DNA from: Nesterenkonia muleiensis | GTDB lineage: Bacteria; Actinomycetota; Actinomycetes; Actinomycetales; Micrococcaceae | Length of the DNA stretch: 64,000 nt | NCBI RefSeq assembly: GCF_003600155.1 | Contig: NZ_QWLD01000004.1 | Span: 1-64,000 of the forward strand | Direction: 5' to 3' | Shown here: positions 56,231-64,000 of the stretch, in pieces | Numbering within the stretch: the first letter of the stretch is position 1 | How the letters are laid out: every line of letters begins with the position of its first letter | The notes under the pieces: generated by a model | The model's database searches: none | The model's input: the letters and a program-made list of their open reading frames with translations, nothing else | Told to the model about the DNA's origin: nothing | Made by a program: the position numbers and the translations under genes

Positions 56231-56339
56231 TTTCTGCGCCCAGGCTGCCGCCGCAACGGCGCTTCCGGGGTTTATAGTGATTCGGGAAGCATATGCCTCA
56301 TAGAAGTCAACATACGCTGAGAAGACCCTAGGAAACGTC

Positions 56340-56870
56340 ATGCGCACCTTGGTGCTCAACGCAGGCTACGAGCCGCTGAGCGTGGTGACCTCCCGCCGCG
56401 CCGCCGTGCTGGTGATGCGTGGAAAAGCGAGCGTCCTTGCCGAGGACTCCCACCCCATCGTGTCCCCCTCGGCCCTGGTTCCGCGCCCTGCAGTCATTCT
56501 TCTTCACCAGTACGTGCGGATCGTACGACGCCGCCCTTCGGCTCCTTCACGGCGCGGCATCCTCCGCCGCGACCGCCGTCAGTGCGGATACTGCGGCAAA
56601 CCTGCGGCCACAGTGGACCACGTGATCCCCAAGTCCCGCAGCGGTGACTCCAGCTGGGAGAATCTGGTGGCCTGCTGCGGTCCGTGCAATGTTCGTAAGG
56701 GGGACAAGACCCTCGAACAGCTTGGCTGGGCGCTGCTCATCACGCCCAGGACCCCATCCCATCACCTGTGGCTGCCCGCTGAGGTCGATGCCCCACGGGA
56801 TGCCTGGATGCCTTTCCTCGACCCGGCAGCAGTGCCCCACCAGACCCGCAGCGCGGCTGCGGCAGCCTGA
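56340..56870 (+). CDS. HNH endonuclease, actinobacterial type
   Basis: A 176-residue protein with a conserved N terminus (MRTLVLNAGYEPLSVVTSRRAAVLVMRGKA) and a C-terminal HNH domain. Cys pairs in QCGYCGKP and CCGPCN bind zinc, and the HNH residues lie in TVDHVIPKSRSG, WENLVACC and KGDKTL (residues 85-125). Such stand-alone HNH proteins are widespread in actinobacteria with no settled role. Confidence 0.9.
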   Translation: MRTLVLNAGYEPLSVVTSRRAAVLVMRGKASVLAEDSHPIVSPSALVPRPAVILLHQYVRIVRRRPSAPSRRGILRRDRRQCGYCGKPAATVDHVIPKSRSGDSSWENLVACCGPCNVRKGDKTLEQLGWALLITPRTPSHHLWLPAEVDAPRDAWMPFLDPAAVPHQTRSAAAAA

Positions 56871-57089
56871 ATCCTTGAACTCCCAGGACCCGGAGAGAGT
56901 TCCGCACACCGCCGGGCTGAAAAGAGCGGTATTGGACGTGATTGGCCAGTAGCGTAAGCTGAAGACATTGATCGTCATTGCTTTACCCCAGTGGCCTCAA
57001 GAAAACTCTGCGCCAGCCTGGCCTGGCAGGCGCAGAACCCGCACCGTGAATGTATCGGTGCATTAAAAGAAACACAGTTAGGAACACAC

Positions 57090-57299
57090 ATGGCCACTGG
57101 CACCGTCAAATGGTTCAACGCCGAGAAGGGCTACGGCTTCATCGCCCCGTCCGACGGCTCGGACGACGTCTTCGTCCACTACAGCGCTATCGATCCCGGT
57201 AGCGGCGGATTCAAGACCCTCGAGGAGAACCAGCAGGTTCAGTTCGAGACTGCTTCCGGCCCCAAAGGTCTGCAGGCAGAGAACGTCAGCCCTGCCTGA
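57090..57299 (+). CDS. cspA: cold-shock protein CspA family
   Basis: A 69-residue single-domain cold-shock protein with RNP1 KGYGFIAP and RNP2 VFVHYSAI, which binds and melts structured RNA. GTAAGCTGA-like promoter sequence near 56955 implies a leader of over 100 bases, as is usual for cold-inducible csp genes. A terminator follows the stop by 17 bases, so the gene is monocistronic. Confidence 0.96.
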   Translation: MATGTVKWFNAEKGYGFIAPSDGSDDVFVHYSAIDPGSGGFKTLEENQQVQFETASGPKGLQAENVSPA

Positions 57300-57315
57300 C
57301 ATCAACTCTTCCTAA

Positions 57316-57361
57316 GGAACGGCCCTCAGGTTCGCCATCACGGCGGCCTGGGGGCCGTTCC
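57316..57361 (+). terminator. terminator of cspA
   Basis: GGAACGGCCCTCAGG and CCTGGGGGCCGTTCC pair in a 15-bp stem with one G-U pair around a 16-base loop. Confidence 0.85.
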
Positions 57362-57444
57362 CGTTAAATCCGCGACGCAGCCGGGGTGGGTGTGCGGCCC
57401 AGGGCAGAGCCAGCTGGGCGTAAACTGCTGGTCGGGAGGACGCT

Positions 57445-58134
57445 TTGGCTACTGGACTGACCCGCAGGCAGCTCTGTCTGGCTTGCGGAATCACCGCATC
57501 GGCCGGATTCGTGGACGGCATCGGCTTCATCCACCTGGGCGGGTACTTCGTCTCCTTCATGAGCGGCAACTCGACCAGAGCCGGGGCTGATCTCGCCGAA
57601 GGCGATCTGCTGGGCTGGGGCAAAGCCGTGGGACTGGTGGCCGCATTCGTCTTCGGGGTCATCCTCGCCTCGCTCGTCACCTCAGCACGGACCATGGCGA
57701 GAGCACCCTCCCGCGCCATCACTCCGCAGCTGCGGGCCATTTGGCTCTCGGTGGCGCTGCTGGCCCTTGCTGCGGTCTGCGGCACCGTCCCTGCAGCCGG
57801 CCCGCAGGGCGCAGAGGCGGCCGTGGCCCCGCTGATCGCCGCCGCGATGGGGGCAGTGAACTCCACCTTTACCCGTGGCGGGGAGGTGTCGGTGGGTCTG
57901 ACCTATATGACCGGGGCCCTGGTGAAGGCGGGCCAGCTCTTCGCCGCCCGGCTGCGAGGCGTACCTGAGACCGGATGGCTGCGCTACGCAGCTCTGTGGC
58001 TGGCCATCGCCGTCGGCTCCGCAGCCGGAGCAACGAGCTACCTGGCGGCCGGGCTGCCGGTCCTCTGGGCGGCTGTGGCGCTTCTGGGCTTCTGCGCGGC
58101 CCTGGTGTGGTGGCGTCGTCGTTCCCGGACTTGA
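57445..58134 (+). CDS. DUF1275 (YoaK-like) membrane protein
   Basis: A 229-residue protein with about six membrane segments and the DUF1275 motifs: FVDGIGFIHLGGYFVSFMSGNSTRAG near residues 22-47 and FTRGGEVSVGLTYMTGALVKAGQ near residue 155. The family's function is not established. TTG 57445 follows GGGAGGA. A hypothetical membrane protein lies downstream on the same strand. Confidence 0.87.
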   Translation: MATGLTRRQLCLACGITASAGFVDGIGFIHLGGYFVSFMSGNSTRAGADLAEGDLLGWGKAVGLVAAFVFGVILASLVTSARTMARAPSRAITPQLRAIWLSVALLALAAVCGTVPAAGPQGAEAAVAPLIAAAMGAVNSTFTRGGEVSVGLTYMTGALVKAGQLFAARLRGVPETGWLRYAALWLAIAVGSAAGATSYLAAGLPVLWAAVALLGFCAALVWWRRRSRT

Positions 58135-58176
58135 CTATCCTGGTGTTGAACGGAATCGACGGAACGGAGCAATGTG

Positions 58177-58947
58177 ATGCGGATACGTCAGGGCCCGGAG
58201 CAGAACAGCGTGGAACTGCGCAGCGGCACCGCCACCGGAGCACGGACGGCACTCGGCCTGGGGTTGGGCATCGGGGGCTTCCTGTTCAGCATGACGATCG
58301 CCTCAAACATCTTTGTGGCCCATCGCGCCTCTGAGCACATGCCCACCCCGTGGTGGGTCCTTATCCTGCCGGTGGTCTTCCTGGCCTTCGGCATCTCCTA
58401 CGCAGGCAGTGGCAAGCGGGTCCGCACCCTCCTGCGTCGTTACGGTGAGAGCCGTACGCTGGTCAGCAGCTGGTTCGGCCTGAAGAAGGAGGAGACCACC
58501 TTCGACGCCGCCCACGGCCACCATCTCTCTCTGCACACCGATGAGCGAATCAGCCGGAACAAGAATGGCACCACCCGTTACAGGGTCTCCACGCTGGCGC
58601 TGGTGACACGCGACGGTGCGGAGGTCATCATCGGCAAGCAGGAGCGCAGCGGCCTGGGCGGAGCCCAGCCGCTGTTAGAGCAGGCAGCGGAGATCTCCCT
58701 GTTCCTGGGACTGCCGCTGGAGCGCACCGGCTTCGGTGCACCGATCGGCTATGGCCCCCAGCCACCCGGAGGGGTCGCCGGCCCACCGCCGGGCTATGGG
58801 CCACCGCCGGGCTACGGCCCGCCCGGTGGGATGGCCGACCCTCCGCAGATGGGGGGCCACCAGCCGCCAGGCGCGCCGAGCCCCGGCGGACAGAACCCTG
58901 GCGACGGTGGTGGGTTGCCGGGCTGGACCCGTGGTCAGGACCGGTAG
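58177..58947 (+). CDS. hypothetical membrane protein with Pro/Gly-rich tail
   Basis: A 256-residue protein with two membrane segments (roughly residues 25-47 and 57-75), a beta-rich cytoplasmic domain, and a Pro/Gly/Tyr-rich tail with repeats such as PPPGYGPPPGYGPPGG. No family is recognised. GTG 58174 directly upstream is an alternative start. Confidence 0.6.
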   Translation: MRIRQGPEQNSVELRSGTATGARTALGLGLGIGGFLFSMTIASNIFVAHRASEHMPTPWWVLILPVVFLAFGISYAGSGKRVRTLLRRYGESRTLVSSWFGLKKEETTFDAAHGHHLSLHTDERISRNKNGTTRYRVSTLALVTRDGAEVIIGKQERSGLGGAQPLLEQAAEISLFLGLPLERTGFGAPIGYGPQPPGGVAGPPPGYGPPPGYGPPGGMADPPQMGGHQPPGAPSPGGQNPGDGGGLPGWTRGQDR

Positions 58948-58972
58948 GCGCCGTCGTGCTCCGCTTTTCTGC

Positions 58973-59836
58973 TCAGCTGGTCGCGATGAGGCTGATGCCG
59001 AGCACCACGACTGCAGCGCCGAGAATCCTGCGCGCCGGGTCTTTCTCCTTGAACAGCCACCAGGCCAGCAGTGCTCCCACCACGATCGAGGACTCCCGGG
59101 CCGGGGCCACCAGGGCGACTGAGGCCATCGTCATCGCGTAGAGAACCAAGATGTAGGCCAGCGGCGAGAGCAGGGCGATGATCACCGCCGGACGCCGGTC
59201 CGCGTTCCAGGTGGGGGTGACCTTTTCCCTTTTGCGCAGTACCCAGGGCAGCATCAGCGCGGCTTGGAAGAGTCCGCCGAGGCCGAAGTAGATGATGGGG
59301 TCGATGCCCAAGGTGTTGACGCTGAAGTGATCCCAGAGGGTGTAGGCGGCGATCATGGCGCCGGTGGCCCCGCCGTAGAACAGGCCGGTGGCCAGACCGG
59401 AGGAGCGCTGGAAGAGTCTGCGGCCGGTGACGATCAGGATTCCGCTGATGATCACCACGCCGCCGAGCAGTGCCAGGGGTGCCGGACGTTCCCCCAGGAA
59501 GCTGACGGCCACCACGATGGTCAGCACCGGCCCGACGCCGCGGGCCACCGGATAGACCACGCCTAAGTCGGCCTTGCGGTACCCGGTCTGTAGGAGCATC
59601 GCGTAGCCGATGTGCAGCAGCGCGGTGACCACGCAGGCCCCCAGCAGCTCCCATCCGTAGCTGGCCCCGCTGACCAGCATGTGGATGAGGCCCACCGGCA
59701 GGGTGATGAGGCAGCTCAGTGAGTAGTACATCCACACGAACACTGTGGTGTCCCCACGGGAGGTCTTGGCCGCCAGGTTCCACACCGCGTGGAAGACCGC
59801 GGCCGCCAGGACCATGGACAGGGCTGTGGTGCTCAT
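58973..59836 (-). CDS. EamA/DMT-family transporter
   Basis: A 287-residue transporter with ten membrane segments in two EamA repeats; PVARGVGPVLTIVVAVSFLGERPAPLALLGGVVIISGI marks the end of the first. The family exports small metabolites. Its ATG overlaps the stop of the RpiR-type regulator gene by four bases, so the two form an operon and the cargo may be a phosphosugar-related compound. Confidence 0.85.
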   Translation of the reverse strand: MSTTALSMVLAAAVFHAVWNLAAKTSRGDTTVFVWMYYSLSCLITLPVGLIHMLVSGASYGWELLGACVVTALLHIGYAMLLQTGYRKADLGVVYPVARGVGPVLTIVVAVSFLGERPAPLALLGGVVIISGILIVTGRRLFQRSSGLATGLFYGGATGAMIAAYTLWDHFSVNTLGIDPIIYFGLGGLFQAALMLPWVLRKREKVTPTWNADRRPAVIIALLSPLAYILVLYAMTMASVALVAPARESSIVVGALLAWWLFKEKDPARRILGAAVVVLGISLIATS

Positions 59837-60645
59837 GCGTTCAGTCCCAGAGCCACCGCCGAGCACAGAAGGTCGACGACGGCCAGGTGGGCGATGCGGC
59901 TGGAGGATTCGACCAGCTGCTCGGTACCTGTGCTGCCGATGGCTATCAGCGGCAGATCGGCGGTCCGGGCCAGGGGTGAGCCGGAGAAGCTGGTGACGCC
60001 GATCACGGAGGCCCCGGCGGCTTGGGCGACATCGACGACGTCGAGGGTCTGGCGAGTCACTCCGGAGTGGCTGACGGCGATGAGCACATCCTTCGGTTGC
60101 AGCAGGCCCGCCAGGACCACCGAGGAGTAGTTGTCGGCGGAGTGCTGGACCGTCAGACCGCCCATGGTGAGCCGGTAGGCGGCATCGGTGGCCACTGGCA
60201 GCGAGGTGCCGGATGCGGCCAGGAGCACCCGCCCGGCGCTCCGGAGCTGCTGTGCTGCGGCTGCCAGAGTGGATGGGCTGATGGTGTCTTGGGCGGCGCG
60301 CAGGCTCTCTGCGTGACTGGCGAGGATCACATCGGTGAGGTCTTTGGCGGTGCGGACTTCGGCCAGCGCCTTCGGGGTAGTGACCGGCGAGCCGCTGCCC
60401 AGTGCTGCGGCCAGGGCCTGCTTCAGCGCAGGCAGGCCGGAGAATCCCGCCGAGCGTGCGGCGCGCACAGCGGTGGCCGCGGAGACCCCCGAGCGCTCGG
60501 CGATCTCAGCGGCGGTGGCGTTGAGGACGAACTGCGGATCAGCGATCACCAGATTCACCACCCGGGCATGCCCCTCCTTGAGCCCGGGCGCCAGTGACCG
60601 CAGCCGTGCCCTGAGTGAGACCAGACTCTCTCTGGATGAAACCAT
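59833..60645 (-). CDS. MurR/RpiR-family transcriptional regulator
   Basis: A 270-residue regulator with an N-terminal RpiR helix-turn-helix (LNATAAEIAERSGVSAATAVRAARSAGFSGLPALKQAL) and a C-terminal SIS sugar-phosphate domain (LLAASGTSLPVATDAAYRL, VLIAVSHSGVTRQTLDVVDVAQAAGASVIGVT). It likely senses a phosphosugar and controls the coupled EamA transporter. A dyad-symmetric site begins one base before its start codon. Confidence 0.9.
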   Translation of the reverse strand: MVSSRESLVSLRARLRSLAPGLKEGHARVVNLVIADPQFVLNATAAEIAERSGVSAATAVRAARSAGFSGLPALKQALAAALGSGSPVTTPKALAEVRTAKDLTDVILASHAESLRAAQDTISPSTLAAAAQQLRSAGRVLLAASGTSLPVATDAAYRLTMGGLTVQHSADNYSSVVLAGLLQPKDVLIAVSHSGVTRQTLDVVDVAQAAGASVIGVTSFSGSPLARTADLPLIAIGSTGTEQLVESSSRIAHLAVVDLLCSAVALGLNA

Positions 60646-60673
60646 ATTTCACATGATATCAATTGATTGAAAT
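60646..60673. promoter_or_regulatory. probable RpiR-type operator
   Basis: ATTTCA (60646-60651) and TGAAAT (60668-60673) are inverted around a TGATATCA palindrome (60654-60661), immediately upstream of the regulator start. RpiR regulators typically bind such AT-rich inverted repeats. Confidence 0.5.
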
Positions 60674-60873
60674 AGCATTGCAATGGTCGTGATGGTGCTG
60701 CTCTGGCCGAGCAGGATCCCAGCGCCGATGGGGGAGGGTTGATGATGATGTTCGCCGGTGGTGTGCCCGCCAACACTACTCGTCGGTCCACAGGTGCGCC
60801 GCTCATCACGAAGTGCTCAGCGCTGGGTCTCAGGCTTTGGGATAATCGTCACGGGAGACAATGGGGGAATGCG

Positions 60874-61458
60874 ATGACCGAGCGAACTGAGCCCCGGGAG
60901 CCGGTGAGTAACTACGTGGAAGCACTGCGCCGAGGGGTGCCGTTCCGTGATGAGCAGGGCGCGCTGCATTACCCCACGGTGCGCAGCCGACCTCAGCCGG
61001 GCTTCACCCTTGATCCGGTGCACAGGTTTCTGCTGACCGGCAGTTTAGTGGTCTCCATCGGCTACACCCTCTGGATGGTGGCACGGATCCCCTCGATGCC
61101 GGAACAGGTTCCGATGCACTTCTCAGCCGATGGTTCAGTCAACCGGTACGGCTCCCCCTGGGAGATGCTGATCCTCGCCTGCTTATCGCTTGCGGTGATC
61201 GTCGGCTGCGTTGTTCTCACCCGATACCCCCGGATCTACAACTACGGAATTGGCAAAGTCACCGAAGAGAACATCCAGGCCCACTACAAGAACGCCGTGC
61301 AGATGATGGTCTGGCTGGCGTTCAGTCTGGCAGTGCTCCACTTCACCATGCTTGGCAGTATTGCCGGGGACTGGCCAGCCAGTCCGGCAATCTGGTTCGG
61401 CATGGCCCTCATGTTCGGATCAGCGGCTTTCTTCATCCTGCGAATGTTGAAGATCTGA
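60874..61458 (+). CDS. DUF1648 membrane protein
   Basis: A 194-residue protein with four membrane segments. The DUF1648 motif MPEQVPMHFSADGSVNRYGSPWEM lies near residues 75-98 between the first two. The family is linked in Gram-positive bacteria to immunity or envelope functions, but its role is unsettled. The gene stands alone, with tRNA-Arg downstream on the other strand. Confidence 0.82.
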   Translation: MTERTEPREPVSNYVEALRRGVPFRDEQGALHYPTVRSRPQPGFTLDPVHRFLLTGSLVVSIGYTLWMVARIPSMPEQVPMHFSADGSVNRYGSPWEMLILACLSLAVIVGCVVLTRYPRIYNYGIGKVTEENIQAHYKNAVQMMVWLAFSLAVLHFTMLGSIAGDWPASPAIWFGMALMFGSAAFFILRMLKI

Positions 61459-61512
61459 TCCATCAGTCTTTATCGCCGGGCGGGCGCGTCGCTGGTTCGA
61501 ACAATGACGCTC

Positions 61513-61588
61513 TGGTGCCCCCGGCGCGATTCGAACGCGCGACACCCGCTTTAGGAGAGCGGTGCTCTATCCCCTGAGCTACGGAGGC
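61513..61588 (-). tRNA. tRNA-Arg (anticodon CCT)
   Basis: Read on the minus strand, acceptor GCCTCCG pairs with CGGGGGC, the anticodon stem CCGCT/AGCGG holds loop CTCCTAA, and the T loop is TTCGAAT. The anticodon CCT reads AGG. CCA is encoded (61513-61515). Confidence 0.95.
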
Positions 61589-61628
61589 GGGGGTGCCTGA
61601 ATCCAGCACCACACTATGGTAGCGGTTA

Positions 61629-62261
61629 TCAGCCTTGCGGTTTGTCCCGCCTGCCGGTCACCACAACATCACGCACGACGACGCCGACCACAGTGACTGA
61701 CAGGAGTACCAGCAGAACCCAGCTGATCTGGGTGAGGACCGAGGCCAGGGTCACCAGAGTCGGCTCCGGCGGATCGTGGCCCAGGACCGCGTCGACCAGG
61801 AAGTTCCCGGTGATGTCCACGGCGGCGAACCCGGCGGCTGCGGCCACCACCGCCCATCGCCACACTCCCCGGGCCAGCAGTCCCAGTGCGGCCCAGGTCG
61901 CCAGGAAGAAGACCACCGGGAAGATGATGCCCGCCGTTTTGTGCAGGAAGTTCAGTTGTCCTGCGGCATCGTCCTCGAAGGCTGCCTGCAGAGCCAGGAT
62001 GTCGGCGGCGTCGTACCCGGTGATCCGTGCCCCCGGCATCGAGAGGCCGTCGGCGAAGTAGGTCAGCTGGGGCATGGCATAGGCATGCAGGTACAGCCCC
62101 ATGAACAGCGCCACACCCAGCAGGGCGTACACCAGAATCCGGGGTGAGCCCTGCTCCTGGGGTGCGGGCCTGGCCTTCTTTTCAGCCGGCTGCTTCGGCA
62201 CATTGCCGCGGTCTGTGTGCTGCTGCGGGTTCCCACGAGTCTTCTTCCGCCGCTTGGACAT
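61629..62261 (-). CDS. hypothetical membrane protein
   Basis: A 210-residue protein with a basic, Pro/Gln-rich N terminus (SKRRKKTRGNPQQH) and about four membrane segments. Between the first two lies an outside loop of about 60 residues (YAMPQLTYFADGLSMPGARITGYDAADI). No family is recognised. ATG 62261 is preferred over the upstream start at 62324. Confidence 0.6.
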   Translation of the reverse strand: MSKRRKKTRGNPQQHTDRGNVPKQPAEKKARPAPQEQGSPRILVYALLGVALFMGLYLHAYAMPQLTYFADGLSMPGARITGYDAADILALQAAFEDDAAGQLNFLHKTAGIIFPVVFFLATWAALGLLARGVWRWAVVAAAAGFAAVDITGNFLVDAVLGHDPPEPTLVTLASVLTQISWVLLVLLSVTVVGVVVRDVVVTGRRDKPQG

Positions 62262-62535
62262 AGTTCCATCTTCCCAGAGTCGGATGCGTGCCCCTGACGC
62301 GGGGAGTCCGTCATCTTTTCCCAACGCCGGTTAAACACTTCCCCAACGAATCCTCACCGTTTTCCCTCCATGATCTAGCGCCAGAGCTATCTTTTTGGCC
62401 GGTGCCCCACCGCAGGGCTGCTCCCTAGAGTGACTGTGATGTTCATCGAGGGGCCATGAACGAATCACGTTCTGAGGCCCGGCTCCACCTTGCTGATCCG
62501 GGAGGATCCGGCCTGCACCGACGAAGGGGAATCGC

Positions 62536-64000
62536 GTGAGGCAACACAACTCGCTCGTTCACAGTCCACTGCGCCACCGCGCCGACCACCGACGTTCTCC
62601 AGCGCGGCTCTTCGCCGCGGTGCTGACAGTTGGCTTGGTCAGCCTCAGCGGACCAGCTGCGTCCGCCGCGGCAGACGTGTCCGGCTCCCCGGAGCCTGTC
62701 GAGTCTGAGAGCTCTCCGGTCGCCTCCCCGACTGGAGAGCCAACCACCAGCACTGAAGAAACGGCTGAGCCGACAGAAGATCCAGCTGAGGAGCCGGGCC
62801 CTACGGAGACTGCGGCCGAGGAGTCGGGTTCGCCCAGTCCTACGGAGACCGAGGCCGAGGAGTCGGATTCGCCGATCCCTACCGAGACCGGTGATACGGC
62901 GCGGGACCCCTCTGAGTCCGAAACCCCGGTCGAACCTGAGGAGTCTGAGGATTCTGCTCAGGAGCGTACTGAGGATTCCGAGGAGGATGAGGACCTGGCC
63001 ACTCCGATGGAGGTCCCGGAGCCGGAAGACACGGAGGCGATCATTAACGTCAACGTCGGCGGTGACCGCTCAGGAGACACCAGTGTGGGCAACTTGGCCG
63101 GGGTGACCCTTCGCCTCCATGACGGCGGCAGCGGCGGACCAGGCGACCCGGTCGAAGAAGAGTGGGCCACGTGTGAGTCTGATGCAGACGGCGACTGCTC
63201 CTTCGTGATCCCGGAGACCCAATCGGGATCGGTATTTCCTCCTACGAGTTCCGGAGAAAACCGAGACCGCCGGTTCTGGGTGGTTGCTGAGTCCGCTCCT
63301 GACGGCTGGCAATTGAACCAGGGACTGGTCACTGGTGGAGCGAACAATCAGTCCGTGACGAGCTACGCGTTCCGCACTGGGTACAGCACAATACTCGGTT
63401 CAAACAGGGGTGTTCGGGCCGGAAATACCTATCAGTCTGGCGAGGACTTCATGTCCGGCTCCGGCAGTACCGCCTCAGGGGGAGTCTGGCAGAGCTCCCG
63501 GGCCAATCCGGAACTGCCTGAAACCTGTGAAGCCGGACTGAATGTGGCCCTGGTGCTCGACCTCTCCGGCTCAGTGTCCAACGTAGGAGCCCTGGGAGAC
63601 CTCAAGGAGGCTTCCAAAGAGATGACGGAAGCCTTGGCTGGGACCGGATCCTCCCTGGCACTCTACACGTTCGCCACCACCGCACCGCGCAACAACGGGT
63701 CAACGGGCCGGAACTATGACCTGATGCCGATCGATGAGGGGAACAACCTCCAGACCATCAAGGACCGTATTGACGCCTACCAGGCCGGGGGAGGCACGAA
63801 CTGGGACCGCGGCATCTATCAGGCCGCCCAGTCCAGCGCGAACTATGACCTGGCCGTTGTGGTGACTGACGGCCTGCCCACCTTCTACGGGCCGGGCCAG
63901 AATCCCTCGGGGCCGGGCAACAGCACGCGTCTGATTGAAGCGGAGCAGGCCATCTTCTCCGCGAACGCCCTGAAGAGCCAGGGGACCCGTACGCTGGCCG
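62536..64000 (+). CDS. large VWA-domain surface protein, C-terminal part outside the window
   Basis: The frame opens at GTG 62536, with GGAGGATCC some 30 bases upstream and no better start seen, and stays open to the window edge (488 codons). A signal peptide (LFAAVLTVGLVSLSGPAASAAA) is followed by a Ser/Glu/Pro/Thr-rich stretch, a SpaA-like beta-domain (VGNLAGVTLRLHDGG), then a von Willebrand A domain with the metal site DLSGSVS near residue 345 and GGGTNWDRGI downstream. This order is typical of pilus-tip adhesins of Gram-positive bacteria. A sortase signal, if present, lies beyond the edge. Confidence 0.82.
   Translation, partial: MRQHNSLVHSPLRHRADHRRSPARLFAAVLTVGLVSLSGPAASAAADVSGSPEPVESESSPVASPTGEPTTSTEETAEPTEDPAEEPGPTETAAEESGSPSPTETEAEESDSPIPTETGDTARDPSESETPVEPEESEDSAQERTEDSEEDEDLATPMEVPEPEDTEAIINVNVGGDRSGDTSVGNLAGVTLRLHDGGSGGPGDPVEEEWATCESDADGDCSFVIPETQSGSVFPPTSSGENRDRRFWVVAESAPDGWQLNQGLVTGGANNQSVTSYAFRTGYSTILGSNRGVRAGNTYQSGEDFMSGSGSTASGGVWQSSRANPELPETCEAGLNVALVLDLSGSVSNVGALGDLKEASKEMTEALAGTGSSLALYTFATTAPRNNGSTGRNYDLMPIDEGNNLQTIKDRIDAYQAGGGTNWDRGIYQAAQSSANYDLAVVVTDGLPTFYGPGQNPSGPGNSTRLIEAEQAIFSANALKSQGTRTLA

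Overview
The window is high-GC actinobacterial DNA. The gene content (DUF4032, LytR_C, an actinobacterial-type HNH endonuclease, stand-alone groEL behind CIRCE, F420 genes, frequent GTG/TTG starts) suggests Micrococcales, perhaps a Micrococcaceae relative; that placement is inference. It opens on the 3' end of a 5S rRNA, so a ribosomal operon lies just to the left, followed by tRNA-Pro and a RelE-type toxin behind a frameshifted antitoxin.

From 1.5 to 20 kb the genes are mostly housekeeping and catabolic. They comprise an aldehyde dehydrogenase/SDR pair, cardiolipin synthase, malate synthase with a divergent IclR regulator and a palindromic operator, an ArsR/SRPBCC pair, an Lrp regulator beside ornithine cyclodeaminase and CtlX (arginine, ornithine and citrulline metabolism), an otsA-otsB-DUF4032 trehalose operon, a DsbA-like protein, tRNA-Thr and a DHA2-type exporter. 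From 20.5 to 28 kb come a TPP riboswitch with tenA, a structured repeat, tRNA-Val, a ThrE exporter, ung, groEL with two CIRCE operators, and an orphan WXG100 protein.

The most distinctive part is 28.2-48.5 kb. An F420 block holds npdG, cofD and a PucR regulator on one side, cofC and cofE on the other, and between them a three-gene ABC importer of the family proposed to carry F420-0. Next to it lies a reductive pyrimidine-degradation cluster: a beta-ureidopropionase-like hydrolase, dihydropyrimidinase, an LLM-class F420-type oxidoreductase, an NMT1/THI5-type ABC importer, an amidase, a CoA-acylating semialdehyde dehydrogenase (MmsA) and an omega-aminotransferase. Every step from dihydropyrimidine to acetyl-CoA or propionyl-CoA has a candidate, but there is no PreT/PreA-type dihydropyrimidine dehydrogenase. 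The LLM enzyme is the natural candidate for the missing first step, which would explain why F420 genes sit beside it. A near-palindrome (TTGACAC-N-GTGTAA) lies upstream of both halves of the pathway.

A 69-bp element with two hairpins is intergenic at 21.4 kb and lies in frame inside the ABC ATPase gene at 40.4 kb. The two copies differ by paired compensatory changes in both stems.

The last part (48.5-64 kb) holds a two-component system, cold-shock genes, serC, a DtxR-type regulator, two paralogous NlpC/P60 hydrolases with matching promoters (paired GTGAC repeats 11 bp apart), an HNH endonuclease, small membrane proteins, an RpiR/EamA pair, tRNA-Arg, and the start of a large VWA surface protein that runs off the right edge.
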